Positions 6,880-14,708 are shown, counted from the first letter of the stretch. The stretch: 20,853 nt of DNA from JASFEQ01 sp050122535 (GCA_050122535.1 JASFIT010000025.1:1-20853); one strand, 5' to 3'. Program-made: numbers and translations. The notes: generated from the sequence alone by a model not told the origin.

Positions 6880-7818
6880 ATGAGGAAAAAAGTGACCGTT
6901 GTTGGAGCTGGCAATGTGGGCGCTACCACGGCCATGCGCATTGTAGAAAAGGAACTGGCTAATGTAATCATGGTGGACGTGGTAGAGGGCATGCCTGCAG
7001 GAAAGGCCCTCGACATCTGCGAGGCGGCTCCTATCGAGAGCCACGATTGCACCATCGACGGGTGTACGGCTGAGTATGACAAAGCCAAGGACTCAGATAT
7101 TGTTATTATTACTGCAGGCATCGCCAGGAAGCCTGGCATGAGCCGGGACGATCTCCTCTCCACCAATATGGAAATTGTGGCATCCGTTTGCAGGGAAATA
7201 GCTGCAGTGGCTCCAGATTCCGTACTCATCATCGTGAGCAATCCCTTGGACGCCATGTGCCACGTGGCCTTTGATAGCAGCGGTTTTCCCAAAAATCGGG
7301 TAATCGGTATGGCTGGTATTCTGGACTCTGCCCGCTTCAGGGCCTTCATTGCCATGGAGCTGGATGTCTCTGTAGAAAACATCCATGCTTTGGTGCTCGG
7401 TGGACATGGGGATACCATGGTCCCTCTGCCGCGCTATTCCACCGTGGCAGGAGTGCCTATCACAGAGTTGATGTCCTCTGAGAGAATCGAAACCCTTGTG
7501 GAGAGAACGCGAACAGGCGGCGCTGAGATCGTGGGACTTCTCAAGACAGGCAGTGCTTACTATGCCCCTGCCTCCGCCGCCGTGGAGATGGCAGAAGCCA
7601 TCCTGAAGGATAAGAAAAAGATCCTTCCCTGTGCAGCTTATCTGGAAGGCGAGTACGACATCGACAAACTCTTTATTGGTGTGCCAATCAAATTGGGAGC
7701 TAATGGCATAGAGGAGGTTATGGAGGTGAAGCTTTCCGATAAAGAGAAAAAGGCCCTTCACAGTTCGGCTGCAGCGGTCCAAGGACTGGTGGACGATATG
7801 AAGAGGTTGAGCCAGTAG
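6880..7818 (+). CDS. mdh: Malate dehydrogenase (NAD-dependent, LDH-like type)
   Basis: 312 aa, the usual length. It interconverts malate and oxaloacetate in the TCA cycle or its reductive direction. N-terminal Rossmann motif VVGAGNVG (7-14) with Asp33 at the end of strand 2, which indicates NAD preference. Substrate-binding arginines are seen in ARKPGMSRDD (Arg83, Arg89) and DSARFR (Arg152), with the catalytic His176 in GGHGDTMVP. Arg83 within the mobile loop marks malate rather than lactate specificity. The start at 6880 is chosen because AGGAG (6868-6872) sits 7 nt upstream and the Rossmann strand starts at residue 4. The frame is open from 6727, but that 51-codon extension has no family likeness. 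A small gene follows after a short gap, probably in the same transcript. Confidence 0.95.
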   Translation: MRKKVTVVGAGNVGATTAMRIVEKELANVIMVDVVEGMPAGKALDICEAAPIESHDCTIDGCTAEYDKAKDSDIVIITAGIARKPGMSRDDLLSTNMEIVASVCREIAAVAPDSVLIIVSNPLDAMCHVAFDSSGFPKNRVIGMAGILDSARFRAFIAMELDVSVENIHALVLGGHGDTMVPLPRYSTVAGVPITELMSSERIETLVERTRTGGAEIVGLLKTGSAYYAPASAAVEMAEAILKDKKKILPCAAYLEGEYDIDKLFIGVPIKLGANGIEEVMEVKLSDKEKKALHSSAAAVQGLVDDMKRLSQ

Positions 7819-7878
7819 GGCCGGGCATACCGCTCCTTACGATACGAAATTTTGGGGTTTTCGAAGGGAGAAGCCAGA

Positions 7879-8139
7879 TTGGATGAGGATACCCTTCTGG
7901 GTCAGCTTGAGGAATTGGCTCACTCACTGGGCATAGAAATTCGCGACGAACCTCTAAAGAGGGAGGGCAGTTTTTTTCCAGGAGGCCTCTGCCGGATAAA
8001 AGGAGAATATGTTCTGATTCTCAACTCTGCGGCTGCAACAGAGGATAAGATTCAGACATTGGCAAGGGCCGTAACCCGATTTGATCTCAGTCGGGTTTAC
8101 CTCCGCCCTGGCCTCAGGGAATTCTTGGACAATTTATAA
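7879..8139 (+). CDS. Small conserved-type protein downstream of mdh, function unknown
   Basis: An 86-aa product if translation begins at TTG 7879, which has GGGAG (7866-7870) 8 nt upstream; another in-frame TTG at 7852 lacks such a site. No ATG start exists for the frame. The protein has an N-terminal helix (LGQLEELAHSLGIEIR), a beta-rich middle (GGLCRIKGEYVLILN) and a helical C-terminal part ending YLRPGLREFLDNL. It looks like a compact soluble protein with one cysteine. I recognise the general pattern as a conserved hypothetical family but can name no function. It sits 60 bp after mdh on the same strand and converges on the accA-accD fusion gene. Confidence 0.7.
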   Translation: MDEDTLLGQLEELAHSLGIEIRDEPLKREGSFFPGGLCRIKGEYVLILNSAAATEDKIQTLARAVTRFDLSRVYLRPGLREFLDNL

Positions 8140-8224
8140 AATCTCCTCACGATTTTATACACCGTCCCTTCATAATTTTTTGGCAAGACTCAAAAAAGGA
8201 ATTTCCCTGACAATCAAACTTGGT

Positions 8225-8255
8225 AAATAGGTGGGCTATTTCTAAAATAGGTGGG
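8225..8255. repeat. Direct repeat with two alternative hairpins at the accAD stop
   Basis: AAATAGGTGGG occurs twice, at 8225-8235 and 8245-8255, with CTATTT (8236-8241) between them. CTATTT can pair with either flanking AAATAG, giving two mutually exclusive hairpins. The stop codon of the minus-strand carboxyltransferase gene (8242-8244) lies in it. The repeat sits in the 102-bp convergent gap 8140-8241, where no U-rich intrinsic terminator is evident. Confidence 0.45.
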
Positions 8256-10104
8256 TTGTGGTCCCCTTTTTCTTTGGTCTCCGCCTAGCGCGATAGTTGG
8301 TCCGTTTATATAACTCCAGATATTTGGCGATGGCCAGTTTCATCTCTTTCCTCTCTGAAATCTCCTGTATGCCTCTTAAGTTATGATAATAGTCCAGCTG
8401 GTCGTATATTTCACCTGATATTTGGTGCAGATAGTCGGAACGGACCAGTCTCTCCTCCACCTCGAATCCCCGAGACTCCATTACCCTAGGTCCAGCGAAT
8501 ATGACGAGGGCTCCAGGCTCAGCGATGATCACATCACCAAGGGCGGCATAGCTGGCGATCGCCCCCCCTGTGGCGGGATCTGCCAGGACGGAAATATAGG
8601 GAAGGCCATGCCTTTTTAGCCGGTTGACAGACTCTATTGTCTTGACCATTTGCATGAGGGCCGATATCCCTTCATAAAGCCTTGCTCCTCCTGAACAGCA
8701 TAGGCTAATAAACGGCAGGTTTTCCTGGATCGCATAGTCTGCCGCTCTCCTAAACTTCTCTCCGAATACGACCCCCATTGACCCACCACAGTAGTAGAAT
8801 TCACTTATGGCCATAACCACTCGAAAATGGTGGATCCTGGCACTGCCCACAACGAGGGATTCCTTGAAGTGGGAGCGGCCCTCTTGCTTAGCCAGAAAAT
8901 CCCGGTAATAATCGGTAATGGCCTCCTCATCCAACAATTGATCAACGCTAAGATTGCGATAAAGTTCGTGAAAGGTCCCTGTGTCAGCCAGACAGTCTAT
9001 CCATCCTTCCGCGCCCAGGATATATGAATATCCGCATTCAGGACAGACGTGAAAGTTCTCCAGAAAGGTCTTCAAGGGTATGAGTTTTCCGCATCCGCTT
9101 TCCCGCTTCTCTTTCCCACGCACTGCCCCACATTCGATGAACTCATTCCTGGTCTCTTGCTGTTCCACTTTTCCATAGTCATCGCTTACCTCTGTAAGGC
9201 TGGAGTAGTTTACGATTTTTATGTCCGGAGGCGGCTTGTGGAAAGCCATTTTTATGGGCGTTTCAATGTAGCGCTTTATGTCATGGAAGGTTCCACTCTC
9301 TTTTGAGAGGCCATATTTTTTCGCTCTGGCCTCCCGCTTCTTGATCAGCTTTTTGACCCGTGAACGGGAAAGGTCTTTGATGGATTTGACCAAAAAGTGC
9401 CTGATGTTATCCGCCATCTCCTGGCAGTTGGTCACGTCTTCAGGGGAGGGCACAATACGATCAACGACCCCCAGGCGCTTGAGGTCCCTGGCAGTCGGTT
9501 TCAGGATGGAGAGTGCATCGCTGATGCGTGTGGGATCACGAAAGACAATAGAGGCCATACTCTCGGGCGGAGCTGTCGCATAAAGGGCGTCATCCATCTG
9601 CCCTCTTACGTCCGTGACCTGAATGGCGAGAGCACCCCCGCTGCCCCCCTCTCCTAAGACAAGGGAAATCGTTCTGATAGGGATGCTCAAAAACTCTCGA
9701 ATGAGATGGGAAATGAAAAAGGCCTGGAAACGCTGCGCTGAATACATGGAAATGTCCGCCCCATAGGTGTCTATCAGGCAGAAGATAACCGTCTTTTCTG
9801 GGTCTGATTTTCTTGCTTCCTTCAGCAGTGTGAGAACTTGCGCGTGATCATCAGAGGTCATCATGCCGTAATTCAGCTTTTCTAGATCATCACTGCTCTT
9901 CAGATCCGAGGGCTTTGGTTTCTGTTGTCCGATGACAAAAAGCTGTTTATTAAGGAAACGGCAGGTGCCTTCCACAAGCGCGTCCCCTGTCTTGTTGACG
10001 GGCTTAAAATCCGGAAAAAGCTTACTAATGACATCAGAAGCCCTTGGCCGAAATGGGTGGCGTGTTCGTTTCTTAAATATGTCCACAAGATCTAATTTGG
10101 CCAT
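8242..10104 (-). CDS. Fused acetyl-CoA carboxylase carboxyltransferase (alpha-like then beta-like)
   Basis: A 620-aa chain. It transfers carboxyl from carboxybiotin-BCCP to acetyl-CoA (malonyl-CoA for fatty acids). Residues ~1-245 are AccA-like, with GEGGSGGALAI (151-161), the alpha-subunit oxyanion region. Residues ~320-600 are AccD-like: a four-Cys zinc site (C325, C338, C354, C357 in CPECG), SGGARLYEG (471-479), DPATGGAIAS (509-518) and GPRVME (538-543). The order alpha-beta is the reverse of known AccDA fusions and of PccB-type enzymes, where the beta-like half comes first. A basic linker (residues 245-290) joins the halves. It is uninterrupted, with conserved motifs in both halves, so active fusion rather than pseudogene. 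Biotin carboxylase and BCCP genes are not in the window. The ribosome site before the ATG is weak. Confidence 0.92.
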   Translation of the reverse strand: MAKLDLVDIFKKRTRHPFRPRASDVISKLFPDFKPVNKTGDALVEGTCRFLNKQLFVIGQQKPKPSDLKSSDDLEKLNYGMMTSDDHAQVLTLLKEARKSDPEKTVIFCLIDTYGADISMYSAQRFQAFFISHLIREFLSIPIRTISLVLGEGGSGGALAIQVTDVRGQMDDALYATAPPESMASIVFRDPTRISDALSILKPTARDLKRLGVVDRIVPSPEDVTNCQEMADNIRHFLVKSIKDLSRSRVKKLIKKREARAKKYGLSKESGTFHDIKRYIETPIKMAFHKPPPDIKIVNYSSLTEVSDDYGKVEQQETRNEFIECGAVRGKEKRESGCGKLIPLKTFLENFHVCPECGYSYILGAEGWIDCLADTGTFHELYRNLSVDQLLDEEAITDYYRDFLAKQEGRSHFKESLVVGSARIHHFRVVMAISEFYYCGGSMGVVFGEKFRRAADYAIQENLPFISLCCSGGARLYEGISALMQMVKTIESVNRLKRHGLPYISVLADPATGGAIASYAALGDVIIAEPGALVIFAGPRVMESRGFEVEERLVRSDYLHQISGEIYDQLDYYHNLRGIQEISERKEMKLAIAKYLELYKRTNYRARRRPKKKGTTTHLF

Positions 10105-10465
10105 AATCGTTACCGTTCCAGACCGTTTTAAGCAAGTGCCAACAGATCTGGCTAAAACTGAAAATTTAACATGGTTCTAGGGGATTATCAACCTTTCCAT
10201 TATCCCTGATCTATCATCAAGGCATCATCTGTCACCTCGCTGTCAGGAGGCCGTCCGATAGCTCAGAGACTCAAGTGTCTAGACAATTATCCCATTCCAC
10301 TTTTCCAGATTCAACTCTATTTTCAAGGCGTGTATGAACAAAATCGTTTCACCACCCGGCTCTGCACCAGGAAACGATGAAAAGAGGCTTCTAAGATCAG
10401 GACGGGAAACATATATATTGAGTGGGCGGAAGCTAACTGGTGAAATGATCAAGATGGCATGGGCC
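10105..10465. other. 361-bp gap with no supportable gene
   Basis: It lies between the 5' end of the carboxyltransferase gene and the 3' end of the NUDIX gene, so it should contain the accAD promoter, which I could not identify with confidence. Frames on both strands between about 10280 and 10570 stay open, but they overlap the NUDIX gene antisense or out of frame and show no recognisable domain. A tRNA-like fragment near 10251 does not fold properly. The stretch may hold a decayed gene. Confidence 0.4.
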
Positions 10466-10915
10466 CTATGGTCTGTGAGCGGCCAAACGTCTAAAATAGT
10501 CCTTAAGGATTCTGCTATGATCAAAGGCCAGCTCCTTGGGAAGGGAGTCTGCATCAAAAATGCCAACCTCTAAGGCATCGTCGGAAGCCACAGGTTTTCC
10601 CTTGCTTTTGGCCACAAAAACCACTGAGATGTTGTGTTGTCTGGGGTCCCGATCAGGATCAGAATAGGCTCCCAGCTGGGAGACGAGTTCCACATCGAGG
10701 GAGATCTCCTCTTTAGCCTCTCTGATGGCTGCCTCTTCTAGGCTCTCGCCATAGTCTACAAAACCACCAGGGAGTGCCCAACCATAAGGAGGGTTTTTTC
10801 TTTGGATGAGCACGATGCCGCCTTCCAACTCTACAATAATGTCCACCGTGGGAAAGGGGTTTCGGTATTTTTCCAACATCTTTCCACAGTGTGGGCACAG
10901 AAGCCGGTCTTTCAC
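10466..10915 (-). CDS. NUDIX hydrolase (ADP-ribose pyrophosphatase-like)
   Basis: 149 aa. The Nudix box is G51-FVDYG-E57 followed by SLEEAAI and REAKEEIS (65-72), matching G-x5-E-x7-REUxEE with the usual final Gly replaced by Ser72. Metal-binding glutamates are present. An N-terminal single CxxC knuckle (LCPHCG, 6-11) with P-x-VD next to it is typical of the subgroup often annotated ADP-ribose or nucleotide-sugar pyrophosphatase. Hydrolyses a nucleoside diphosphate linked to X; the exact substrate is unknown. Its ATG overlaps the stop of the upstream CDP-alcohol phosphatidyltransferase by 4 nt (ATGA at 10912-10915), so translation is coupled and the two are one transcript. It could clean up CDP- or other nucleotide intermediates, which is inference. 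Confidence 0.9.
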   Translation of the reverse strand: MKDRLLCPHCGKMLEKYRNPFPTVDIIVELEGGIVLIQRKNPPYGWALPGGFVDYGESLEEAAIREAKEEISLDVELVSQLGAYSDPDRDPRQHNISVVFVAKSKGKPVASDDALEVGIFDADSLPKELAFDHSRILKDYFRRLAAHRP

Positions 10916-11607
10916 TCGACTTGATTCTCCCTCAAGAACTGATTTCTCACATGGATCATTCTATGGATGGCGGTAACATTGGTGGATAAGGCCAGAATAA
11001 GGAGTGTGACCTTCACGAAAATAAGGCCAATGACGGGAATGGAGCCGAGAAGCGACCCTATGACCAGAAGGGTTATCCGTTCCGGCCGCTGCATTAGGCC
11101 CACTTTACATTCAAGCCCAAGTGCTTCGGCCCGGGCCCTCGTATAGCTCACCATAAAGGAACCGGCCATGGCCAGAATGATAAGAACCACGGCCCACGGG
11201 CTTTGGTTTCCACCCGATGCCTCGCTCACAACCCCTAGGAGTGCGGGACCGCCAGCAAAGTACCATCCTAACCCCAAAAGGATAACCCCGTCACTATACC
11301 TATCTAAAGCACTGTCAAAGAAGGCACCAAATCTGCTATTCTTCCCTGTTTGCCTGGCAAGCTCTCCGTCCAATGCATCACAGGTACCCGCCATAACAAC
11401 GATCCAAGCTGCCCAGAAAAAGGAACCCAAGCTATAGACAAATCCGGCCACCATACTCAGTATCAATCCCGTAACGGAAAGGATGTTGGGATGAACACCT
11501 AGCCGGGTCAGCACTTTTCTTAATGGCGTGATGACTCTTAAATATCTTTCTTTGTTTTTCTCACTTAGAAAAACGAATTCAACCATCCCAATCCACTCTA
11601 TTTCCAT
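10912..11607 (-). CDS. CDP-alcohol phosphatidyltransferase, phosphatidylinositol-phosphate-synthase-like
   Basis: 231 aa, an integral inner-membrane enzyme with about six hydrophobic helices. The full family signature D-x2-DG-x2-AR-x8-G-x3-D-x3-D is present (Asp77, Asp80, Asp98, Asp102). It continues as DRYSDGVILLGL and later has SYTRARAEALG (154-164) and QRPER (173-177). These two segments resemble bacterial phosphatidylinositol-phosphate synthase and archaetidylinositol-phosphate synthase, which join inositol phosphate to a CDP-lipid, more than PgsA, which uses glycerol-3-phosphate. An inositol-phosphate synthase gene lies 4.4 kb away in this window. The start may instead be Met8 (11586); neither site has a strong Shine-Dalgarno. 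It is coupled to the NUDIX gene by a 4-nt overlap. Family certain, PI-phosphate head group probable. Confidence 0.85.
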   Translation of the reverse strand: MEIEWIGMVEFVFLSEKNKERYLRVITPLRKVLTRLGVHPNILSVTGLILSMVAGFVYSLGSFFWAAWIVVMAGTCDALDGELARQTGKNSRFGAFFDSALDRYSDGVILLGLGWYFAGGPALLGVVSEASGGNQSPWAVVLIILAMAGSFMVSYTRARAEALGLECKVGLMQRPERITLLVIGSLLGSIPVIGLIFVKVTLLILALSTNVTAIHRMIHVRNQFLRENQVE

Positions 11608-11690
11608 CAGTCCAAATAACGTGCAAAGGCGGGGCTAAGAAAAAACCTGTCCAGCTGTGAATATCTTCCAAAAAAATCCCGATTCGTGGA

Positions 11691-11926
11691 GGCTGTGCCA
11701 CATTTCGTCATCCCGGCCAAATCCCGCGGTGCGGGATGCTCGCCCCGTTGAATTGCGCTTTGCGCACTCGCCAGAGGCGAGATTCAACAGGGCGAGCAGG
11801 GATCCAGAATGATTTATTTTTACGCGATTTTCCTGGATTCGGGGTCTCGCCCAACCCGGTGTCGAGTACGGGGCAGGGTTGCGGGGCTCGCCCGGAATGA
11901 CAGTCTTATTGAATTGCGGCACAGCC
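11691..11926 (-). repeat. Palindromic MITE-like repeat, copy 2 (inverted)
   Basis: 236 bp, reverse orientation relative to 6369-6610. Terminal inverted repeats are perfect over GGCTGTGCC (11691-11699 and the complement of 11918-11926). The core 11738-11797 is identical to the reverse complement of 6474-6533 over 60 nt. Beside it, the ATCCCGC/GCGGGAT hairpin has a 3-nt loop (GGT) where copy 1 has 33 nt, and another loop is longer here (about 32 nt, versus about 9). It occupies most of the 431-bp gap 11608-12038; the rest shows no gene. Confidence 0.85.
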
Positions 11927-12007
11927 TCTTGGGGGCCAGTCGCCAGATTTTGCTTCCCGCTCATTATCCCGTGAAACACTTTCGCTCAACAGCGGGAACT
12001 AAAATAT

Positions 12008-12025
12008 CAAAGGTGCTTTCCTTTG
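12008..12025 (-). terminator. Weak terminator-like hairpin after the 136-aa gene
   Basis: On the minus strand CAAAGG and CCTTTG form a 6-bp stem with a 6-nt loop, followed by ATATTTTA. The stem is short and the U-tract interrupted, so termination here is only possible. Confidence 0.25.
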
Positions 12026-12038
12026 TCAAAAACCCTTT

Positions 12039-12449
12039 TTACGCAGGATTTGTCATAAACCGACTCGCCCTTATCTTTTCCCCCACCTCACCGGTAATCA
12101 ACTCCCACAGAGGGGCATCCCACAGCTTGTTCTCAGATAGCTTTTCCCCCTTTCTTCTTGATAACTCGTTTTTGGCCAAGACTTTTAAGAGAAGAATATC
12201 ATTGGAGCCATATTTCGGATGTTGGACCTTATCTGCCATTTTGTAGGCAAACGTGATAAGGGCAATAGACACGATGGCATTTCGATCCTTGGCATAGTCC
12301 CTGATGGTAATATCCACAGAGCTGATGAGGGCTAGAATCTCATCTGGTATATCTTTCAGTCGCGTCTCCGTGTGGAATTCCTGGGATAGCCATTCAAAAA
12401 TATCAAAACCAATTACGTCCACAATCGCATTCTTTGGTTCATTCTTCAT
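12039..12449 (-). CDS. Protein of unknown function (136 aa)
   Basis: A 136-aa soluble protein, mostly helical, with no signal peptide, membrane helix or cysteine. A conserved-looking middle part reads DIPDEILALISSVD then IRDYAKDRNAIVSIALITFAYKMAD, and the C-terminal part contains a charged helix (LAKNELSRRKGEK). I do not recognise the family. It begins 57 bp after the DUF364 gene on the same strand, so it is the last member of a probable three-gene operon with the secreted protein and the DUF364 protein. The ATG at 12449 has an AGGCAGG stretch just upstream that could serve as ribosome site. A real gene is likely from length, codon pattern and operon position, but its function cannot be stated. 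Confidence 0.6.
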   Translation of the reverse strand: MKNEPKNAIVDVIGFDIFEWLSQEFHTETRLKDIPDEILALISSVDITIRDYAKDRNAIVSIALITFAYKMADKVQHPKYGSNDILLLKVLAKNELSRRKGEKLSENKLWDAPLWELITGEVGEKIRASRFMTNPA

Positions 12450-12506
12450 TATTGCCTGCCTCTACCCGCACGTGTTCAAGCGTTTCATTTGATGTTGAGT
12501 ATACGC

Positions 12507-13268
12507 TCATCTGAGCGATAAATTGACCTTTTTGACGTTTTTTTTAAAAAGTGGCATCCCACCACCCTCACTGACGATGCGCAGGAGCGCCAGAGGGCGA
12601 GTGATAATAATACCTGATAAAAAGGTTACGGAAGTCCCAGCGAACACCTCCGGAATGAGAGGCGTGGAGGCGCCCAGCAAGATGACTTCCCGACATGACT
12701 GTGCAGCGTGGAGAATCTTCTCTATGGTACGGTTCAGGATAGAGGTGGAGGTGATCAGGGCCACCTGACATTGGGGCAAAAGCCTGTAGGCCTCCTTTTC
12801 AGGTAAGAGGTTGCCCTGTTTCCCTTCAATCTGCTCAAAAATCATAATGGAAGAACTCATCTCCCGGAGCCGCGGTAGCATGGGGGCAAAATGACCTACC
12901 ATCCCCACTTTATCCTCTGGCCCCACATGAATGTGCTCCGTGATATCCCCCTGCAGTAGATCCCTCTGCATCGTATTTGCCAGGGCGTTAGCCGTGGCTA
13001 GGGCCACCGCCATCTCAATCTTATCTGTGGATTCCAAAAACGAGAGGAGCTCATGGGCCGCCCTCCCCGCCAAAGGATGCAGACCATCAAACACCGTGCA
13101 TCCCCTCGTCAGACCCTGATGAAATGTGAGGGCCACGCCTGCCTGACCATTTTCCAAAAAGACTGCCGTGTATCCCAGGCCGATGCGCACGTCTCTCACC
13201 TTTATCCCCTTTGCCCGGGGCATTACGTACTCCTTTATCTTTCTTTGAATGGCAATGGGGGCATCCAT
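12507..13268 (-). CDS. DUF4213/DUF364 protein (putative metal-chelation family)
   Basis: 253 aa. The N-terminal part (~22-100, VRDVRIGLGYTAVFLENG) matches the DUF4213 enolase-N-like domain. The C-terminal part (~118-245) matches DUF364: VGMVGHF (121-127), LITSTSILNRT (171-181), LLGASTPLIPEVF (197-209) and a glycine-rich tail (SEGGGMPLFKK). DUF364 proteins are described as putative heavy-metal or metal-cofactor chelating proteins and often sit with metal transport or cofactor genes; their chemistry is not established. Cytoplasmic. The start is ambiguous: the frame opens at 13268, but Met16 (13223) has AAGGAG 6 nt upstream, a much better site, although the N-terminal helix before it suits the family. 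It lies 27 bp behind the secreted-protein gene. Confidence 0.85.
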   Translation of the reverse strand: MDAPIAIQRKIKEYVMPRAKGIKVRDVRIGLGYTAVFLENGQAGVALTFHQGLTRGCTVFDGLHPLAGRAAHELLSFLESTDKIEMAVALATANALANTMQRDLLQGDITEHIHVGPEDKVGMVGHFAPMLPRLREMSSSIMIFEQIEGKQGNLLPEKEAYRLLPQCQVALITSTSILNRTIEKILHAAQSCREVILLGASTPLIPEVFAGTSVTFLSGIIITRPLALLRIVSEGGGMPLFKKNVKKVNLSLR

Positions 13269-13295
13269 GGTCTGGTCATGAGCAGAAAACCTTGC

Positions 13296-14708
13296 TTAAA
13301 AGGCCTTTCTCATTATTTCTTCCAGATCATCCTTGATCGTTGAATAGATGACCTCAGCAATCTGCTCGCACTCCTCCTGAATTTGAGAATACTCGATGTC
13401 AGAGATGTCCACAAAGATCCTGTTCACGGCAGGGTATATATCCTTTTCTTTGTCAATATGAAGGGCAAGATACACGTTCTTGCCCAAGATGATCACCACA
13501 AAGTCGGCCTCTGGGCAGACATCCTGAATGACTTCCTCGGCATTGGCGGGATAGATGACAAGAGGGCTTTGATCCTGAACATAAAAGCCGAGTTTTTCTC
13601 TAGCAATCCCTTCCCAGAGTGCTTCCCACTCAAATCCATCCACTTTGTCCTTGGCGCTCCTGCCTTCATTGAGCTTTCGCTGCAACAAGACCTCTGCCTG
13701 TTCAAGGATTTTATCCCTCGTTTTGCTCACTGCCTCATCAAAATACCCGGTGGCTCGAAATCCGAATCTGGAAAAAGGGGTCAGAGCTTCTCCGTATTCA
13801 AAGTTCTCGAGGAACGAGGGCAATAAGGCAATCTTTACGGCATCACCCCTTTTTGACCGACTAAAGCGACGGCAACCATAGCCCCTATATCGGGCTTCAG
13901 CAACCTTTTTATCCACATAATCATCTCTCGCAACGACGCCTACTTCATAGAGGGCCTTTACCAGGAAAGGACAAATCAAGTAGTTATAGAGATGGGGCTC
14001 TCTGGCGAAGATATCCCTGATCAGAGCCATTTCATCCACACTCAGGTTTGTAGCCTTGTAATCCTTTTCAGACGGTTCTATTTCTCTGTTGAACAAGAGG
14101 GCTTCCCTCTCAACCAGGGCCTCAAGACGAACCTTCTCTCCCCGATGAATCTTTCTGAGCAAGAGTAATCTGATCGCAATGAATTCAGGTGCTGGATAGA
14201 GACCAAAAATACCCAGCCGACCTTTCGTAGAGCTCAGACTCGGGTCGTAGTGGTAAAGCACTCCGCTTATGTCCAGGATATTGGGATCCAGGACCACCAG
14301 CTCATGGACCTGTTTCTCTGGATCGGTTAACGCCTGATAGAAATTTTCGAGCTCCAGGCTTGCATCAAGCCCTGTTGTGCGCCACTCCCCTCTGGAATCG
14401 GGATTGCCTTCCTGCCCAAGAACCAGTTTTAGCAAATAGGAAAGCATCTCCCCAGCGTATTGTTGTGCCGGAGAAAGCCTGCAGGAGGAAGCAGGCAAAC
14501 CCTCCTTTTTATGCCTGGCGGCCCATATCGTTGGCTCTTCACGCGGCTTTCCCGGTTGTTCTCGGCCTGAGCGAGTCTCCGCAGCGAAATGGGGCGTTTC
14601 CTGTTCGCCCGGCGTGTCCAATTCATGGGCAAGTGCATGACCCGCGCCAGATCCTGAAACCACCAAACAAAGGAAGGCCACAAGATAGAAATTTGAAATC
14701 TTTTCCAT
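13296..14708 (-). CDS. Large secreted protein of unknown function
   Basis: 470 aa from Met at 14708. Translation could also begin at 14723 or 14801, but the 14708 start gives a textbook signal peptide: MEKISNFYLVAFLCLVVSG, then GAGHALA before HE. A polar, proline- and glutamate-rich linker follows, then a long alpha/beta region without recognisable motifs. Notable parts are a basic patch YRGYGCRRFSRSKRGD and a C-terminal domain with hydrophobic strands (FVVIILGKNVYLALHI) followed by an acidic helix. The C-terminal segment with regular strands suggests a compact fold. No membrane anchor other than the signal. It is the first gene of a minus-strand set with DUF364 and the 136-aa protein, and divergent from the lipase-like gene. 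I do not recognise the family. Confidence 0.7.
   Translation of the reverse strand: MEKISNFYLVAFLCLVVSGSGAGHALAHELDTPGEQETPHFAAETRSGREQPGKPREEPTIWAARHKKEGLPASSCRLSPAQQYAGEMLSYLLKLVLGQEGNPDSRGEWRTTGLDASLELENFYQALTDPEKQVHELVVLDPNILDISGVLYHYDPSLSSTKGRLGIFGLYPAPEFIAIRLLLLRKIHRGEKVRLEALVEREALLFNREIEPSEKDYKATNLSVDEMALIRDIFAREPHLYNYLICPFLVKALYEVGVVARDDYVDKKVAEARYRGYGCRRFSRSKRGDAVKIALLPSFLENFEYGEALTPFSRFGFRATGYFDEAVSKTRDKILEQAEVLLQRKLNEGRSAKDKVDGFEWEALWEGIAREKLGFYVQDQSPLVIYPANAEEVIQDVCPEADFVVIILGKNVYLALHIDKEKDIYPAVNRIFVDISDIEYSQIQEECEQIAEVIYSTIKDDLEEIMRKAF

Noticed and set aside
10251..10330. tRNA-like fragment (GATAGCTCAGAG, later GATTCAACTC)
   Set aside because: No matching acceptor stem, anticodon arm or proper T-loop; only box-like words by chance.
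11635..12246. Open frames through and beyond the second repeat
   Set aside because: Same repeat origin, and the plus-strand one continues antisense to the 136-aa gene; no recognisable protein.
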